Origin: Hemibagrus wyckioides
Lineage: Eukaryota > Chordata > Actinopteri > Siluriformes > Bagridae
Direction: 5' to 3'
Assembly: GCF_019097595.1 (NCBI RefSeq)
Contig: NC_080711.1
Coordinates: forward strand, 19,630,928 to 19,694,927
DNA: 64,000 nucleotides
The position numbers and the translations under genes are program-made. Of the stretch, positions 61,311 to 64,000 are shown piece by piece (positions within the stretch are counted from its first letter, which is position 1; each line of letters starts with the position of its first letter). Under the pieces are notes generated by a model that did not search any database, was not told the DNA's origin, and was given only the letters and a program-made list of their open reading frames with translations.

Positions 61311-63341
61311 TACAAGTTTATCAACCTAATAATCACAAAGAGACAAAAGGGGGTTCTGGGATATGTTCAGGACGGCCATAATCATTCACCCTAAAGCTCA
61401 TGTGTTTGATGCTTTTGGGAGTTTCCCCAAACATGTCCCCTAAACTTTGTAGTCAAGTGAGTAGTCCTCACTTGAAATACTGAAAATACTAATTATACAC
61501 CTCCCCAAGGGCACATATTAAAAAAAAAAAAAGAAAAGAAAAAAAAAAGGGGGCACAAACCCCAAGTATCGCGCTTTCAATCCCAGTTGTCCTTTCAATG
61601 CTGTCTTGAAAATGGTAAATCTTAGACTTGCACCTTGCATTTCATTCACCTAAAAAGAACAAAAATTCTATTTTCTACTCACTATTTTTTTTCCAAACAT
61701 TGCTATTTTTCTGTATAATCATCTGTCTGCAAAGTCACAAATCAACTAAAGTCAATTTAATCTGTTACTACAAACATTCAGGATTTGTATTATAACAGCT
61801 AAATAATAGAATAAAATAAAAATAAAATAATAAAATATAAGCTTTTTTCAAATCACAAGTAAAGACAATAGATTGCTTAAAGTTCCATTAAAAAATGTAA
61901 AGGCAAAAATAAAAAATATATAAATAAATAAATAATTATATAAACTTGAGTTCAATATCCTAAACTTTTTACAAAACTGAAGAGACTGTTAATTTCAAAA
62001 CTGATATTTTAAGATAAATACTAAGATAAAGTGGACAAAAATTGGGCAAATGTGTTCTTTAAGTAACAATTATCAGTTATCTTTACTTGAAATATTTTTA
62101 TGTCTTTTTTAAATAAAATTTTACACTTTTAAAATCTGTTTATTATTATTATTTTTTTTATAAAACTTAAATTTTTTATTAAAGTTTTTCAAATCTTTCA
62201 ATGTAAGTGTTCTAGAAAATCTATATTTCCAAGATCATCTATCTCTAGAAAGATCCTACATGACAAATGGAAATTAAATAATTTCACAAATAACAAATTT
62301 TAAAATGTCAAAAAAAGATTCTGAAAATAATAAATAATATAAGAGGATCATATAATAAAAAAGAATTATATGAATAATAAATAAGAAGAAATAAGGTTCT
62401 ACGGAATAAACTGAAATTCCAGTAGGATTTTTTGGCAATTGTTGAAGATTTTGTGTACACCCACACACACACACAAACTCGTGAGATGTCTAAACCTCAT
62501 GAGGACAAGCTCTTGCTCTGTCATTAAAAATCAGGTGTGAGTTTAACCACTTGGGGTTTTCCAGCATAGGTGTGTGTGTGTGTGTGTCTCTGGCGTCGAG
62601 ACAGGAAGAGACATCATCACACACCTGGGAAATCTTTTGCTCACAAGCATGTGGGACAGGAAAACTTTCCTTCAGGATAGGGGTGTGATGATGTATTGGT
62701 ATGGCGCTACACTGTGATGAACAGTTACACGGTTAAGGTTAGAATAATAAACATCCTCTAAATAGAAACTAGCATTTATCATTTACATATGGTATCTCCA
62801 TCCCAAAATGCTATCCATCTCGTTTATCATGTTTATCATATCATGTCAGTGATCAAATCCTGTTACAGACTCCAAAGCTAGCTACTAAGCATGCTAGTTA
62901 ACCAACCCTCTACTAACTAGCCATGCTGATTTCTTCTGTTCAATCAAATAATCTTAGAGATGTACTCCATAGCCTTGCGAAACTTAGCTTACGAGATGGC
63001 CAACATTTATTGCTGAACTTCATGACAGACCAAAACCTTTGATGGAAGGAGAAACATAACGTCTTGTCAGAAAAAAAACAAACCAGTTTCATAACCAGAT
63101 ATGGTGTCGCTGGATCTCGTAGTGCGCCAGATAGCTGACTCATGGCATCGCTGTAAAGCATATTTTTATTTTTCATTGCTTGTGTAGTTGCTTCGGAATG
63201 TCTGTACACTAAACAGACGCAATTTTTCCTTCGTACTTTCTTTGTTCTTTTTCCAGATAAGTGGAGTAACACAGGTTTGGTTTCTGTCCATTTGCATGAA
63301 TGTTTTTACGGAAAATAAATAAATAAATAAATAAATAATGA
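61311..63341. other. AT-rich intergenic DNA
   Basis: A-rich tracts at 61519-61549 and 61800-61930, a CA run at 62460-62475 and TG at 62569-62587. Frames in either direction lack domains. No gene is recognised. Confidence 0.6.
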
Positions 63342-63686
63342 CATGAAACAAGAAAAGAAAAGAAAAGAAAAGAAAAGAAAAGAAAAGCATAAATATTGAA
63401 AACAAACCTTTGGCCTGGATAAAGATTAAAAATAAAGGTGGATGTAAAAAAAATTCTAAGCATCTGTTCCAGTTTTTCCAAAAGAAAAGAAAAGAAAAGA
63501 AAAGAAAAGAAAAGAAAAGAAAAGAAAAGAAAAGAAAAGAAAAGAAAAGAAAAGAAAAGAAAAGAAAAGAAAAGAAAAGAAAAGAAAAGAAAAGAAAAGA
63601 AAAAAAAACCTTTGGCCTGGATTAAGATTAAAAATAAAGGTAGATGGAAAAAATAAAATTCTAAGCATCTGTTCCAGTTTTTCCAT
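63342..63686 (+). repeat. Duplicated unit: AAAAG array plus 80-bp flank
   Basis: An AAAAG array (about 63350-63387) is followed by 'CCTTTGGCCTGGATAAAG' and 'CTAAGCATCTGTTCCAGTTT' (63408-63480). Then a longer AAAAG array (about 63480-63602) is followed by a near-identical copy of the same flank (63609-63686). A whole array-plus-flank unit has been tandemly duplicated, with the second array about three times longer. Lys/Glu and Phe/Ser frames here are artefacts. Confidence 0.92.
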
Positions 63687-64000
63687 GATCCCATTCCAGT
63701 ACTGTTCCTAGACTTCCTTACTCATCCTGTGTTGAATCCCTGCCACTATTGTACTTCATCAGCTGGAGTGTGTTTGACGCGTTCGATCAAAGCCAACTCA
63801 GAATGAACTTCATCCAGTGACTCACGTCGCTACTAAATCCGTCTGATGCTTTGCGAGGTAGCTAGCGATCTGATTAACTTCACCACTGACACTGATACTG
63901 GAGACTCCTTCCAAAAAATGGTAAACAAACTTAAAGAAAAATTGACTCTAGTGATTGTTGGATGCTTTGATTTTTGTTGCATTAATTCATTGAATGTGAG
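63687..64000. other. Non-coding end of window
   Basis: Contains another fragment of the dispersed repeat with GATACTGGAGACTCCTTCC (63892-63912). No gene is seen. Confidence 0.6.

Noticed and set aside
63209..63694. Phe/Ser-rich and Lys/Glu-rich frames
   Set aside because: Direct read-through of the AAAAG pentamer arrays on either strand.

Overview
This window looks like vertebrate, and specifically teleost fish, nuclear DNA. The reasons are one vertebrate-type multi-exon gene, a very high density of CA/TG, CT/GA and AT microsatellites, and many decayed fish-type transposons (Tc1/mariner, hAT-like, RTE-like, L2-like, tRNA-derived SINEs). Some SINE and MITE sequences resemble ones I associate with catfishes, but the order is a low-confidence inference. 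I see no prokaryotic genes, CRISPR arrays, operons or intact mobile-element proteins.

Only one protein-coding gene can be supported. The large penultimate exon of ankrd50 lies on the + strand (9132-12682). It encodes the C-terminal part of the NACHT-like region, about 18 ankyrin repeats, a Ser-rich tail and a C-terminal E-T-P-L that fits a class I PDZ ligand. The earlier exons with the P-loop are not in the window, so 1-9131 reads as intron carrying two broken Tc1-like copies. The stop codon is 3 nt from a splice donor. A 234-bp intron with a consensus branch point (12686-12919) separates it from a 3'-UTR exon that may run to a poly(A) signal at 15514.

From about 15.5 kb to the end I find no supportable gene. 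Region by region: SINE plus mariner-like MITE (15.9-16.6 kb); L2-like tail with a TATC array (18.8 kb); LINE-tail repeat (23.1-23.4 kb); decayed minisatellites (24.0-24.4, 31.6-33.8 kb); LINE 3' relic (34.2-34.9 kb); an inverted pair of the same Tc1-like MITE (37.8 and 49.6 kb); a SINE with a 14-bp target duplication (41.9 kb); an RTE-like composite (43.2 kb); a perfect 112-bp duplication (43.6/44.6 kb); a hAT-like element with a perfect 8-bp target duplication (44.9-45.6 kb); a composite CA/TG minisatellite present in both orientations (52.1-57.3 kb); an 'AGAAAGTTT' minisatellite with an 86-bp higher-order period (59.6-60.0 kb); and a duplicated AAAAG array (63.3-63.7 kb).

The non-repetitive stretches most likely to be functional are candidate conserved noncoding elements near 7.1, 26.0-26.3 and 29.7-30.2 kb and two CpG-rich patches near 56.7 and 61.1 kb. 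These rest on composition and motif reading only. I did not find a convincing undescribed biological system. The most unusual structure is the bidirectional composite minisatellite at 52-57 kb.
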